Of a stretch of 64,000 nucleotides of DNA, positions 28,490-37,019 are shown in pieces. The notes below the pieces were generated by a model. It was not told where the DNA came from. It did not search any database and saw only the letters and a list, made by a program, of their open reading frames with translations. Made by a program: the position numbers and the translations under genes. Position 1 is the stretch's first letter; each line of letters starts with the position of its first letter. This stretch comes from Cryomorphaceae bacterium. Its GTDB lineage: Bacteria; Bacteroidota; Bacteroidia; Flavobacteriales_D; Parvicellaceae. The stretch spans positions 248,001 to 312,000 of the forward strand of contig CAJJBV010000003.1 of assembly GCA_905182525.1 (NCBI GenBank). The letters are read 5' to 3'.

Positions 28490-30034
28490 ATGTCGGAAAG
28501 AAAAGTTCGCGTTAGATTTGCTCCTAGTCCCACTGGTCCGCTCCATATGGGCGGAATAAGAACTGCATTATATAATTATTTATTCGCCAAGAAAAACAAT
28601 GGCGACTTCATTTTAAGAATTGAAGATACTGATCAAAACAGATATGTAGAAGGTGCAGAAGAATATATAATTAAAGCTTTAAATTGGTGTAAATTAAGTA
28701 TTGATGAAGGCCCCGGATTAACGACTTCAAAAGGGCCTTACAGGCAATCAGAAAGAAAACACTTATATAAAAAATATGTTGATCAGCTCATTGAGTCTGG
28801 CCATGCATACTATGCTTTTGATTCAAGCGAAGAATTGACAGAGATGAGAGAATTGGCAAAAAAAGCTAAAATGCCTAATTGGCAATATAATTCTATCACC
28901 AGAAATTCCATGCAAAACTCTTTATCTCTTTCAAAAGAGGAAGTTGATAAAAGATTTTCCGATAATGTACCATGTGCAGTTCGAATTAAAATGCCTAGAA
29001 ATGAAGACGTAAGATTCTTTGATGAAATTAGAGGTTGGGTTGTTGTTAACACTAACAATATGGACGATAAGGTAATTTACAAAGCAGACGGAATGCCTAC
29101 TTACCACTTAGCAAATGTGGTAGACGATTACTTAATGGAAATCTCTCATGTAATTCGTGGTGAAGAATGGCTGCCTTCTGCCCCGCTTCACGTTTTACTT
29201 TACAAGTATTTAGATTTAGAAAAAGCAATGCCAAAGTTTGCTCATTTACCATTGATATTAAAGCCTGATGGTAACGGGAAATTGAGTAAAAGAGATGGTG
29301 ACAGACTTGGATTTCCTGTTTTTCCACTTCAATGGACAGACCCAGTTACTAAGGAAGTTTCTTCCGGTTATCGAGAAAAAGGATACTTTCCAGAATCTTT
29401 TGTAAATATGCTTGCATTTTTAGGATGGAACCCTGGCAATTCAAAAGAATTATATACTATTGAGGAGCTAATTAAGGACTTTTCTCTTGAAAGAGTTGGT
29501 AAAAGTGGCGCTAAATTTGACCCTGAAAAATCAAAATGGTTTAATCAACAGCATTTAAGAAATAAATCTAATTCAGAACTTGCACATTTAATGCTGTTAG
29601 ATTGTAAGTACAATGTGAGTAATGCTTTTCTAGAAAAAGTTGCCAATTTAATGAAAGAGAGGGCTACTTTTCATCATGAGTTACTTTCTGAAGAATACTT
29701 TTTCAAAATTTTTGAAGAATACGATGAAAAAACATTTAGAAAAAAATGGAAGTCCAATACTCTATTACTAGTCAACGAATTTTTTGCCGATTTAGACTTA
29801 GTTGAGAGTTTTCTGTCAAATCAAATTGAAAATACGTTCCAAAAATTTATTGAAAAAAAAGAAATTGGTATGGGGGCGCTTTTACCATGTCTAAGACTAA
29901 TTTTAACAGGGAAAGGAATGGGACCTTCATTATTTTCAATAATGGAATTATTAGGTAAACAAGAAGTGATGCATAGGTATAATATTAAATCTACACTCTT
30001 TGAAAATCTATTTCTAGAAAAATCCAATTCATAA
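28490..30034 (+). CDS. gltX: Glutamyl-tRNA synthetase
   Basis: The 514-residue class Ib synthetase has an HIGH-like motif (APSPTGPLHMGG, ~residue 12), a KMSKS-like motif (KLSKRDGDR, ~residue 265) and the helical anticodon-binding C-terminal domain. It charges tRNA-Glu. A 254-bp AT-rich gap separates it from the divergent ftsX gene and must hold promoters for both, but I see no convincing consensus. The stop overlaps the folB ATG (TAATG). Confidence 0.96.
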   Translation: MSERKVRVRFAPSPTGPLHMGGIRTALYNYLFAKKNNGDFILRIEDTDQNRYVEGAEEYIIKALNWCKLSIDEGPGLTTSKGPYRQSERKHLYKKYVDQLIESGHAYYAFDSSEELTEMRELAKKAKMPNWQYNSITRNSMQNSLSLSKEEVDKRFSDNVPCAVRIKMPRNEDVRFFDEIRGWVVVNTNNMDDKVIYKADGMPTYHLANVVDDYLMEISHVIRGEEWLPSAPLHVLLYKYLDLEKAMPKFAHLPLILKPDGNGKLSKRDGDRLGFPVFPLQWTDPVTKEVSSGYREKGYFPESFVNMLAFLGWNPGNSKELYTIEELIKDFSLERVGKSGAKFDPEKSKWFNQQHLRNKSNSELAHLMLLDCKYNVSNAFLEKVANLMKERATFHHELLSEEYFFKIFEEYDEKTFRKKWKSNTLLLVNEFFADLDLVESFLSNQIENTFQKFIEKKEIGMGALLPCLRLILTGKGMGPSLFSIMELLGKQEVMHRYNIKSTLFENLFLEKSNS

Positions 30035-30384
30035 TGAACAGCATAAAATTACATGGCATAAGAACATATTCTTATCACGGCTGCTTAAAGGAAGAATCCA
30101 TTGTTGGTGGAAATTATCTTGTAAACGTAAGTGTAGATTGTGATTTTAAAGTTGCTGCTATTGAAGATGATTTAGCAAAAACTGTTGACTATGTGGAATT
30201 AAAGAATATTGTCATTTTACAAATGAGTATTACCAACAAGTTAATTGAAACCGTAGCCTACAATATTATAAATGATATAAAAGAAAAATTTTCAATTGTA
30301 GTTAAATGTAAAGTGGAGATTAAAAAAATTAACCCTCCTTTAGATGGAGATGTTGATTATGTATCAGTTGTGGTAGAAGAATAA
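30034..30384 (+). CDS. folB: Dihydroneopterin aldolase
   Basis: The 116-residue protein has the family residues in YSYHGCLKEES (catalytic Glu after HG), KTVDYVELK, LIETVAYNI and the lysine/proline pair in VEIKKINPP. It cleaves 7,8-dihydroneopterin in folate synthesis. It is translationally coupled to gltX by a one-base stop/start overlap. Confidence 0.9.
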   Translation: MNSIKLHGIRTYSYHGCLKEESIVGGNYLVNVSVDCDFKVAAIEDDLAKTVDYVELKNIVILQMSITNKLIETVAYNIINDIKEKFSIVVKCKVEIKKINPPLDGDVDYVSVVVEE

Positions 30385-30415
30385 ATTGTTTATTTCATTG
30401 GAAGTTGTACTTTTG
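30385..30415 (+). promoter_or_regulatory. Putative promoter of tRNA-Cys
   Basis: ATTG (30385-30388), a 19-bp spacer and TACTTTTG (30408-30415) match the Bacteroidota promoter (-33 TTTG, -7 TAnnTTTG) with one mismatch. The tRNA begins 13 bp after the -7 element. The -33 overlaps the folB stop region. Confidence 0.45.
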
Positions 30416-30427
30416 TTTTCTTTAAAA

Positions 30428-30498
30428 GGTCTCGTGGCCGAGTGGCTAGGCAGTGGTCTGCAAAACCATCTACATCAGTTCGAATCTGATCGAGACCT
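30428..30498 (+). tRNA. tRNA-Cys (GCA)
   Basis: The 71-nt cloverleaf has acceptor arms GGTCTCG/CGAGACC, an anticodon loop CTGCAAA with GCA, and a T-loop TTCGAAT. The discriminator is T, as usual for tRNA-Cys. The CCA end is not encoded. Confidence 0.95.
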
Positions 30499-30611
30499 CT
30501 TCTTTTAAAAACTCTCATTTTAACATTTATTTTTACTCCCACTGATTAATTTCATATTTTATGATTATTAATTGTAATATTTACTGTTTATAATTTTTTA
30601 TTAAAAACTAT

Positions 30612-31484
30612 ATGTATAGATATATAATTTTAGTTGGTCTTTTATCTACTTTCTCAAATTGTATCTTTTCAAATAATATTATTGAGTTAGATACTATAAA
30701 AATTGTTTCTTGGAATATTCAAATGACTCCAAAAAAATTAGCTCCTTTTTCAAAAGTTTGCCGAAAAAATCAAAAGGCAAGAGCCCCAGAAATTATTCAA
30801 TATTTAAATGCTACAAATTTCGATGTAGTTGTTCTTCAAGAGCTTTTTGATAAATCAATTACTAAAAAGTTTCAAAATGATTTAAAAATTAAATTTCCCT
30901 ACCAACTATCACCTATTAAAGAGGGTTTTAATTTAAAGTTATCTTCTGGTATAATGATTCTATCTAAATATCCTTTAGAAATGATCAATCACGTTACTTT
31001 TAACGTATCTAAAAAAATTGATAGAGCAGTAAAAAAAGGATGTAGTTTAGTGAAAATTAATGTTGGTGAAACCCCAATATTAGTTGGCGGAACTCATTTA
31101 GATTCTCATAGTAAAGAATCTCGAAATAAACAATATAAAATTCTAAAAAACAACATTATTAAACCCTATTTAAATGATACTGTTCCATTATTTCTTATAG
31201 GAGATTTTAATACCGCTAAAAATTCTGAAAGTTATAAAGTGTTAGATAGCTTAATTACACTTAAAAACTTCAAACTAAATGACAATAGGCCCTATAGTTT
31301 TGATGAATTTAATAGTTGGAATGAGAGAGGTTATAATGCTTGGATAGATTTTATCTTTTATCAAAATTCTAAAAAAATTGAAGCTTTAGATCAATATATT
31401 TTACGTCCTGTTATGAATTATAAAAAGGCCAATATGGATCTATCTGATCATTACCAAATAGTTCTAAAGGCTGTTATTCATTAA
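30612..31484 (+). CDS. Exported endonuclease/exonuclease/phosphatase-family protein (sphingomyelinase-like)
   Basis: The 290-residue protein has a signal peptide (MYRYIILVGLLSTFSNCIFS; a lipobox-like FSNC is present but not in an ideal position). EEP-fold motifs are IVSWNIQ (metal-binding Asn), VVVLQELFD (Glu), GGTHLDSH, LIGDFNTAKNS and the terminal DHYQIV with the catalytic His. The arrangement resembles bacterial neutral sphingomyelinases and related phosphodiesterases. The substrate is not established; Bacteroidota do make sphingolipids. Confidence 0.78.
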   Translation: MYRYIILVGLLSTFSNCIFSNNIIELDTIKIVSWNIQMTPKKLAPFSKVCRKNQKARAPEIIQYLNATNFDVVVLQELFDKSITKKFQNDLKIKFPYQLSPIKEGFNLKLSSGIMILSKYPLEMINHVTFNVSKKIDRAVKKGCSLVKINVGETPILVGGTHLDSHSKESRNKQYKILKNNIIKPYLNDTVPLFLIGDFNTAKNSESYKVLDSLITLKNFKLNDNRPYSFDEFNSWNERGYNAWIDFIFYQNSKKIEALDQYILRPVMNYKKANMDLSDHYQIVLKAVIH

Positions 31485-32706
31485 GAGCTTCAAGCCTTTT
31501 TAAAAGTGGTGGATGGGAATAGTGAACAAATGTAAAAATTGGATGGGGATATAAGTTTGAGAGACTGTCTACAGAAAGTTTTTTTAATGCTAGTTCTAAA
31601 GACTCTCCGCTGTAGGTAGTTTTGGCATAATGGTCTGCTTCAAACTCGTTTTTCCTACTATTTATATTCATTAAAATACTAAGTATAGTTCCCAAAGGGC
31701 TGTAAAGAATTCCAAAAGCAACCAATCCTAAATGAAATACCATACCAGCTCCACCTAAGGATTGTGATATTTCCGGTTGTTTTAGACAAAGCTCTAACAA
31801 AAAACACATTAATCCCAGTTGAAATATTGTGAGAAAAAGCGAAGTAAATACATGCTTTTTTTTGTAATGGCCAACTTCGTGTGCCAAAACAGCGACTAGC
31901 TCTTCTTCTGTGTGTTTTTCTACTAAAGTATCGTATAGTGCAATGGTTTTCCTTGGTCCTAGTCCGCTAAAAAAAGCATTGGCTTTTGAAGATCGTTTTG
32001 AACCGTCTATTATATATATGTTTTTAAGAGAGTAGCCCACTTTTTTTGAATAGGATTCGATTTTTTCTCTAAGACTACCTTTTTCTAAAGGCGTTAATTT
32101 ATTAAAAATAGGAACTATTAAATCTGCATAAAACATATTTATTAAAAGCATTAAAATAGATAGAGATAGCCATAACCAAATCCAAAATCCATTTTCCAAT
32201 AAAGAAACAATATAAATAGCTCCTGCCAATAAAGCTCCACCAACAATAATGGTAAGCAAATACCCTTTTATTTTATCTAGAACAAAGGTTTTAACTGTCA
32301 TTTTATTAAATCCGTATTTCTCTTCAATAACGAAAGTGTTATAGCAGCTAAAGGGAATACTTATTATATCACTTAATATGAAGAGTGACAAAAAGAAAAG
32401 TGCCGATTGCAAAAAGGGAATATTATAATAATTAGCAATAATATTTGAAAGCCAACCATATCCTTCAAAATATAATAATGAAACCGTTATTAATAGACTA
32501 ATAGTACTAGAAATAAAACCAATAGCACCTTTTTCTTTAGAGTATGCTTTTGCTTTTAAATACTTCTCTTTTTCGTAAAAATCCTTCATAGAGTCAGGAA
32601 TTTCAGATTTCCAGTTTTTATCATTGACAAAATTTAAAACTGTATTAAAGAGGTAATTAAATATAACTAACCCAATTATTAAATAAAGCCAACTTTCAGC
32701 AATCAT
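31474..32706 (-). CDS. M48 family (Ste24/CAAX-type) zinc metalloprotease
   Basis: The 410-residue multi-pass membrane protein has the zinc site LAHEVGHYKKKH (~residue 275) and the third ligand in NEFEADHYA (~residue 352). The overall layout, with six or seven hydrophobic segments and a C-terminal catalytic part, fits Ste24-type peptidases, which act at the membrane. In bacteria these are thought to function in membrane-protein quality control. Its 3' end overlaps the convergent phosphodiesterase gene by 11 bp. Confidence 0.88.
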   Translation of the reverse strand: MIAESWLYLIIGLVIFNYLFNTVLNFVNDKNWKSEIPDSMKDFYEKEKYLKAKAYSKEKGAIGFISSTISLLITVSLLYFEGYGWLSNIIANYYNIPFLQSALFFLSLFILSDIISIPFSCYNTFVIEEKYGFNKMTVKTFVLDKIKGYLLTIIVGGALLAGAIYIVSLLENGFWIWLWLSLSILMLLINMFYADLIVPIFNKLTPLEKGSLREKIESYSKKVGYSLKNIYIIDGSKRSSKANAFFSGLGPRKTIALYDTLVEKHTEEELVAVLAHEVGHYKKKHVFTSLFLTIFQLGLMCFLLELCLKQPEISQSLGGAGMVFHLGLVAFGILYSPLGTILSILMNINSRKNEFEADHYAKTTYSGESLELALKKLSVDSLSNLYPHPIFTFVHYSHPPLLKRLEALNE

Positions 32707-32717
32707 TTTAATTTTTT

Positions 32718-33629
32718 TTAATTGAAACTTACTAATTTTTTAAACTCGTTAATTCTTTCTTCGATTTGATTTTCATCAAGGGCTACTAGCCTTTCTATTC
32801 CAAATTTCTCTACAGTAAAAGAGGCCATTGCAGAACCTACAATAATTGCTTTTTTCATCGCTTCCCAGTTAATGCTGTCACAAGTAGAAAGGTGCCCAAC
32901 AAAGCCTCCTGCAAAAGTATCGCCTGCACCAGTAGGATCGAAAACTTCTTCCAATGGAAGAGCTGGAGCATAAAAAATATTATTATCACCAAAGAGTAAA
33001 GCTCCATGTTCTCCTTTTTTAATGATTAAATACTTGGGGCCCATTTGAAGAATGATTTTAGCTGCTTTTCTTAAAGAATGTTCTCCAGAAAGTAATCTAG
33101 CTTCTTCATCATTAATGGTTAATACATCAATTTGCTTAATCACTTCTTTTAAGTCATCCATGGCAATTTCCATCCAAAAATTCATGGTATCCAAAACAAT
33201 TAATTTTGGTCGAGTTTCCATTTGTTGTATTACTTTCATTTGAACAGATGGAGTAAGATTCCCTAGCATAAGAATATCACAATCTTGATAGCTATTTGGA
33301 ACAATTGGATCGAATGATTCAAGAACATTAAGCTGGGTGTCTATGGTGTCTCTAGTGTTCATGTCTTGGTGGTACTTTCCAGACCAAAAAAAAGTTTTTT
33401 CGCCCTCTTTTATTTGAAGTCCTTCGGTATTTATTCCTCTTTTCTTAAAAAGATCAATTGTTTCTTTAGGAAAATCTTCCCCAACTACTGAAATTAAATT
33501 TGGTGAATCATTAAAATATGCTGCAGATAGGCTTATGTAGGTACAAGCCCCTCCTACTATTTTATCTGTTTTTCCAAAAGGTGTTTCAATGGCATCAAAG
33601 GCAACTGTACCCACGCTTACAATTTTCAT
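32718..33629 (-). CDS. PfkB/ribokinase-family sugar or nucleoside kinase
   Basis: The product has 303 residues, starting at ATG 33629 (MKIVSVGTVAFDAIETPFGK). The C-terminal PfkB signature DPTGAGDTFAGGFVGHL (~residue 235) carries the catalytic aspartate, and GGACTYISLSAAYF is the N-terminal substrate loop. The phosphoryl acceptor is unknown. It lies 11 bp upstream of the M48 protease gene on the same strand. Confidence 0.85.
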   Translation of the reverse strand: MKIVSVGTVAFDAIETPFGKTDKIVGGACTYISLSAAYFNDSPNLISVVGEDFPKETIDLFKKRGINTEGLQIKEGEKTFFWSGKYHQDMNTRDTIDTQLNVLESFDPIVPNSYQDCDILMLGNLTPSVQMKVIQQMETRPKLIVLDTMNFWMEIAMDDLKEVIKQIDVLTINDEEARLLSGEHSLRKAAKIILQMGPKYLIIKKGEHGALLFGDNNIFYAPALPLEEVFDPTGAGDTFAGGFVGHLSTCDSINWEAMKKAIIVGSAMASFTVEKFGIERLVALDENQIEERINEFKKLVSFN

Positions 33630-33714
33630 AATTAAATTTTGGGGCAAATATAGCATTTGAAATAGCTCTTAAAAATATATTTCTTGAAATTGATTAAATA
33701 AAAAAATAAGAGGT

Positions 33715-33746
33715 ATTGCATAAATTCAAACTTTGATGTAATATTG
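33715..33746 (+). promoter_or_regulatory. Putative promoter of tRNA-Asn
   Basis: ATTG (33715-33718), 20 bp, then TAATATTG (33739-33746): each half differs by one base from TTTG and TAnnTTTG. The tRNA gene begins 12 bp later. The spacing is similar to the tRNA-Cys promoter, which supports both. Confidence 0.35.
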
Positions 33747-33758
33747 CAAACCAAAATT

Positions 33759-33832
33759 GCTTCTTTAGCTCAGTTGGTTAGAGCATCTGACTGTTAATCA
33801 GAGGGTCCAAGGTTCGAGTCCTTGAAGAAGCG
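33759..33832 (+). tRNA. tRNA-Asn (GTT)
   Basis: The 74-nt cloverleaf has acceptor GCTTCTT/AAGAAGC, anticodon stem TCTGA/TCAGA around loop CTGTTAA (anticodon GTT) and T-stem CAAGG/CCTTG. The discriminator is G and CCA is not encoded. Confidence 0.96.
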
Positions 33833-33843
33833 CACTGAATATG

Positions 33844-33883
33844 AGAGAGTTACGACCATTATAGTTGTAGCTCTCTTTTTTTT
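33844..33883 (+). terminator. Rho-independent terminator after tRNA-Asn
   Basis: A 13-bp stem with two G-U pairs (33844-33856 with 33864-33876) around a 7-base loop is followed by an eight-T tract. It begins 12 bp after the tRNA. Confidence 0.75.
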
Positions 33884-33943
33884 AATCAACTCTAATCAAC
33901 ATTTCTGTAAACTTCAGGCTGTTTTTGAACTTAAAGGTCCACC

Positions 33944-33961
33944 CCCTTTGCTTTCTTAACT
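33944..33961. repeat. 18-bp direct repeat, left copy
   Basis: CCCTTTGCTTTCTTAACT occurs here, between the tRNA-Asn terminator and the nuclease gene, and again at 35340-35357 just after the nuclease coding remnant. The two copies bracket the gene exactly. It could be a duplicated target or attachment-like site, or a shared regulatory element. Confidence 0.6.
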
Positions 33962-33993
33962 TTTTATTACTTTAACGGTTTAAAACTTATGAA

Positions 33994-35332
33994 ATGAGAA
34001 TAGTAATTTTTCTTTTGCTGATATTTCCAGTATTTATAAGTGGGCAAATTGAAACTCCAGAAATTATTTCTATTCAACAAAAAATTGATGCCTTAGAGCG
34101 AACAAAAGAAATACTCAAAACTGAATTAGAGGCTGCGAAGCTTAATTGGATTCAGGCTCAAATTAAAAAAATCGGTGTCCCAATTTCAGGCAATAGTGAG
34201 GAGGTTATAGACCATCTGGCTTTCAGTTTGAGCTACAATGAGCATCATGAACAAGCAAATTGGGTGATGCATGTAATTCTACCTGCCATTTCTGATGGAA
34301 ATGTTACGCGGTCCAATGATTTTAGAGAAGATACCCTCGTGACTACAGGAACTTCTTTAGAACAAGATTACTTTTTAAAAGAGAAGAAATCTGACGGAAA
34401 ATACAAATATGATGGATTTGGATATGATAGAGGACACCTCGCTCCTTCTGCAGATTTCAGATGGAGTGAGGAGGCGCTTTCTGAAAGTTATTTTTATTCC
34501 AACATGTCCCCACAAATTGGGGATTTCAATCGATTTAAATGGGCGGAACTTGAAAACTGGATGCGTGAGTATGTGACCAAGAATAATACAAGCTTAGTCA
34601 TTGTTACCGCCCCTATCCTTTCAGATAATCTTTCGAAAATAGAGCGTGGAACAAATAAGGTTTCAATCCCTAAATATTTTGTAAAGGTTGCACTAGATAT
34701 TGAAAATAATCGTGGTATTGGTTTCATTCTACCGCATGAAAAAATTGAACGTCCATTAGAATACTTTGCAGTAAGTATTGACAGCGTGGAAAGCACTATG
34801 GGTTATGATTTATTCTCAAATCTAAATGACTCTCTTGAAAATAAGATAGAATCTGAAACGCCATACATCGAATGGCTTCCGAAATCACAAAAAGATGACA
34901 TCATGCCACTTTCTATAATGAATTTACCAAAAGGAGCTGTAAATACCCAGCTTGTTAATGGAATCATGAATGATGGCAGAAAACACATCGTATGTGGCAA
35001 TGTTGTAAGCACAAAGAAACATAAGAAGGGACATGTTTTTATCAACCTTGATAAAAAATTTCCAAACCAAGTCTTTAGCATCTCGATTTTTGAATCTAAC
35101 ATTAAGAACTTTGACTATGAGCCAGAAATTTACCTCATCAATAAACAAGTTTGTTTTAAGGGGAGAAATTGGAGAATACAGCAATACCCCTAACATGGTC
35201 CTAGAACATAGTAAGCAAGTTAAACTTTTGGAGAAGTACTAATCGACAGATTATTTACAAAAAACATCAAAAGAGTTTAATATTGAAAACATAGAAATGC
35301 ATTCTTTTGAACCACTTCCACCACCACAATAA
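33994..35332 (+). pseudogene. Exported DNA/RNA non-specific endonuclease (NUC1 family), frameshifted C-terminus
   Basis: The first frame (33994-35193) encodes a signal peptide (MRIVIFLLLIFPVFISGQ), a short coiled coil and a NUC1 nuclease. The DRGH catalytic motif is in GYDRGHLAPSADFRWSEEA, and the metal ligand is in SNMSPQIGDFNRFKWAELE. A C-terminal OB-like extension begins at ~residue 345. Deleting one G from the GGGG at 35160-35163 continues the frame as GEIGEYSNTPNMVLEHSKQV to a TAA at 35240. Beyond it, the same frame stays open (STDYLQKTSKEF ... EPLPPPQ) to TAA at 35332. So there is one insertion and one in-frame stop. The catalytic domain is intact and may still be active. Codon use is less AT-rich than in the neighbours, and 18-bp direct repeats flank the gene, which fits acquisition. 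Confidence 0.75.
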
Positions 35333-35339
35333 CTAACCT

Positions 35340-35357
35340 CCCTTTGCTTTCTTAACT
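35340..35357. repeat. 18-bp direct repeat, right copy
   Basis: This is identical to 33944-33961. It lies 7 bp after the final TAA of the nuclease coding remnant. Similarity fades outside the 18 bp, apart from a few pyrimidines to the left. Confidence 0.6.
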
Positions 35358-35463
35358 AAGAGACGTTTATTGTTGTTTTTCAATTTAAGTGTCAATTTTT
35401 ATATTAATATTTTTGATTTTTAATTTTGATTATTACTTTTATAATGAAACTCAAATATTAAAT

Positions 35464-35886
35464 ATGTATCTAATTGAACATTTATTACACATTAACGCGC
35501 CACTAAACAAAGTATACGAAGCTATTAAAGAAGTAGAAAATATTAAGCAGTGGTATACCAATGATGTTGTGGAAAACTCGGACAAAACCAAAACCTTTAA
35601 ATGGGGTGAAATGTTTCTTAATGCAAAATGTAATGAAATTGAAAATGAGAAAATTACTTGGGAATTTATAGAATCTTCTATGCCTATAGAATCGCTTTAT
35701 ATGACTTACGAGCTTAGCGAAAATGAAGGCAAAACTCGTGTAAGATTTTCATACGGTGCTTTTACTGAAAAGTCCGATTTTTATGCCAACCAAAATTTTA
35801 GTTCTGCAAAATATTTAGAAAGTTTAAGACAATTTTGTCAAACTGGAAATGGAGAAGCATTTGGGTCTGATTCTTACAGATCTTAA
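35464..35886 (+). CDS. SRPBCC (START/Bet v1-like, AHSA1-related) domain protein
   Basis: The 140-residue cytosolic protein starts at ATG 35464 (MYLIEHLLHINAPLNKVYEA); an ORF start at 35389 would add an unlikely hydrophobic leader. The hydrophobic-ligand-binding fold is suggested by INAPLNKVYEAIKEVENIKQWY, ITWEFIESSMP, TRVRFSYGAFTE and a long C-terminal helix (SSAKYLESLRQFCQTGNGEA). Ligand and role are unknown. A possible terminator hairpin follows. Confidence 0.7.
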   Translation: MYLIEHLLHINAPLNKVYEAIKEVENIKQWYTNDVVENSDKTKTFKWGEMFLNAKCNEIENEKITWEFIESSMPIESLYMTYELSENEGKTRVRFSYGAFTEKSDFYANQNFSSAKYLESLRQFCQTGNGEAFGSDSYRS

Positions 35887-35894
35887 CTAAGTAA

Positions 35895-35933
35895 CCTAAT
35901 AACTCCTATGATTTTTTATTAGGATTTGCTTTT
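35895..35933 (+). terminator. Possible terminator after the SRPBCC gene
   Basis: The inverted repeat CCTAATAA/TTATTAGG (35895-35902 with 35916-35923), 13-base loop, is followed by a T-rich stretch. It is a weak AT-rich stem. Confidence 0.4.
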
Positions 35934-35963
35934 TTCTTAAATTAATGGTTCAAAGCTTTCAAA

Positions 35964-36596
35964 ATGAAGAAGTTTGTAATAATTATATTCTCAGTAGTGT
36001 TCTTCGGAAATTGTCAGCATGAAAAAAGTAGTGGGATAATTAAACCATTGAATCGGAAAAATGATAGTAAAGAACTTGAAAGTATTAATGAAAAAATAAA
36101 TAAGAAGAAGAATGTATACTCTAATAATAAAGTTTTAGAGAGTGAATTAATTGCTATTTCTGGACTACTTTGTTATAATAAGAAAGCTTTTAGTGGAATA
36201 GTTTATGAGTTGTATGATAATGGAAATTTGAAATTTGAGTACAATGTTAGTAATGGATTATCAGATGGTAAGTCAGAAGTGTTTTACAATAATGGAAACT
36301 TAAAGTATATTGGTTATTTTAAAAAGGGTAAAGAGGATGGAATATTTAAAGGGTGGTATGATAATGAAAAATTAGCGTTTGAGAAACCATTTAAAAATGG
36401 ATATTTAGATGGGGAATATAAGGCTTGGCTATATAATGGAAGATTTGATTTTTATACGAACTTTAATAAAGGCAGTGGAGTAACAAGAAAATTTCATACT
36501 AATGGTAATATATCAATAGAAATTACATACAAAAAAAATAATATAATTAAAAAAAAATGCTGGGATATTAAAGGAAACAAAATAGAATGCAAATAA
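35964..36596 (+). CDS. MORN-variant repeat lipoprotein
   Basis: The 210-residue product has an N-terminal hydrophobic segment ending in lipobox FGNC (Cys ~18), then a Lys/Glu/Asn-rich linker. From ~residue 80 there are about five MORN_2-type repeats (YELYDNGNLKFEYNVSNGLS, GIFKGWYDNEKLAFEKPFKN). It is the same repeat class as the large exported protein at 10.5 kb and the gene at 56.9 kb. The function is unknown. The base composition is extremely AT-rich. Confidence 0.7.
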   Translation: MKKFVIIIFSVVFFGNCQHEKSSGIIKPLNRKNDSKELESINEKINKKKNVYSNNKVLESELIAISGLLCYNKKAFSGIVYELYDNGNLKFEYNVSNGLSDGKSEVFYNNGNLKYIGYFKKGKEDGIFKGWYDNEKLAFEKPFKNGYLDGEYKAWLYNGRFDFYTNFNKGSGVTRKFHTNGNISIEITYKKNNIIKKKCWDIKGNKIECK

Positions 36597-36628
36597 ATTA
36601 AAATTAAAATAGAAATGATTTAAAAAAA

Positions 36629-36784
36629 ATGGCAAATAAAAATTACATTAAAAAATTTGAAAAACTAAGTATTTCAAAAAAGGTCATTGTCGTTTTTATT
36701 GCACTTCTTACTCTAGTTATTATAACGAAGTTAGCTCTACACACTAAAATTAATCTTAATACAATTGAGTTAATCAATAAGTAA
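36629..36784 (+). CDS. Small single-pass membrane protein (51 aa)
   Basis: The short frame from ATG 36629 encodes a basic N-terminus (MANKNYIKKFEKLSISKK) followed by a transmembrane helix (VIVVFIALLTLVIITKLAL, ~residues 19-37). It is not recognisable as a known family. It lies 32 bp after the MORN lipoprotein and 28 bp before a small zinc-ribbon gene, all on one strand. Confidence 0.4.
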   Translation: MANKNYIKKFEKLSISKKVIVVFIALLTLVIITKLALHTKINLNTIELINK

Positions 36785-36812
36785 TCAATCCATATTCCTG
36801 AAAGCATATTTC

Positions 36813-36974
36813 ATGAAAACTAAAACTTGTCATCTTTGTAAAAATGAATTTAACATAATGTTTAGAGTAAAAATTGATTCTACTAAAAATTGGTGCTTTC
36901 TTTGTCTAGATTGTACAAAAGACAATAAATTAAAAAATGATTATTATCGCTATGGTGGTACATGGAAGGGTTAA
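36813..36974 (+). CDS. Small zinc-ribbon-like protein (53 aa)
   Basis: The frame MKTKTCHLCKNEFNIMFR ... NWCFLCLDCTKDNKLK ... GGTWKG has CxxC at residues 6-9 and a second CxxC (CLDC), plus an extra cysteine just before it. This spacing suits a treble-clef or zinc-ribbon knuckle. The conserved-looking YYRYGGTWKG tail suggests a real gene rather than a chance ORF. The function is unknown. Confidence 0.55.
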   Translation: MKTKTCHLCKNEFNIMFRVKIDSTKNWCFLCLDCTKDNKLKNDYYRYGGTWKG

Positions 36975-37019
36975 AATATCTTCCTTGATTATTGTTTAGC
37001 TAAAATGAAATAATGGAAA

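Noticed and set aside
35240-35242. Stop codon readthrough or recoding in the nuclease gene
   Set aside because: TAA is a strong stop, no recoding element is visible, and a nearby insertion already disrupts the frame.
33820-35360. Duplicate of the tRNA-Asn 3' end downstream as an attR site
   Set aside because: I searched for the T-loop/acceptor sequence after the nuclease and found none. The 18-bp repeat is unrelated to the tRNA sequence.
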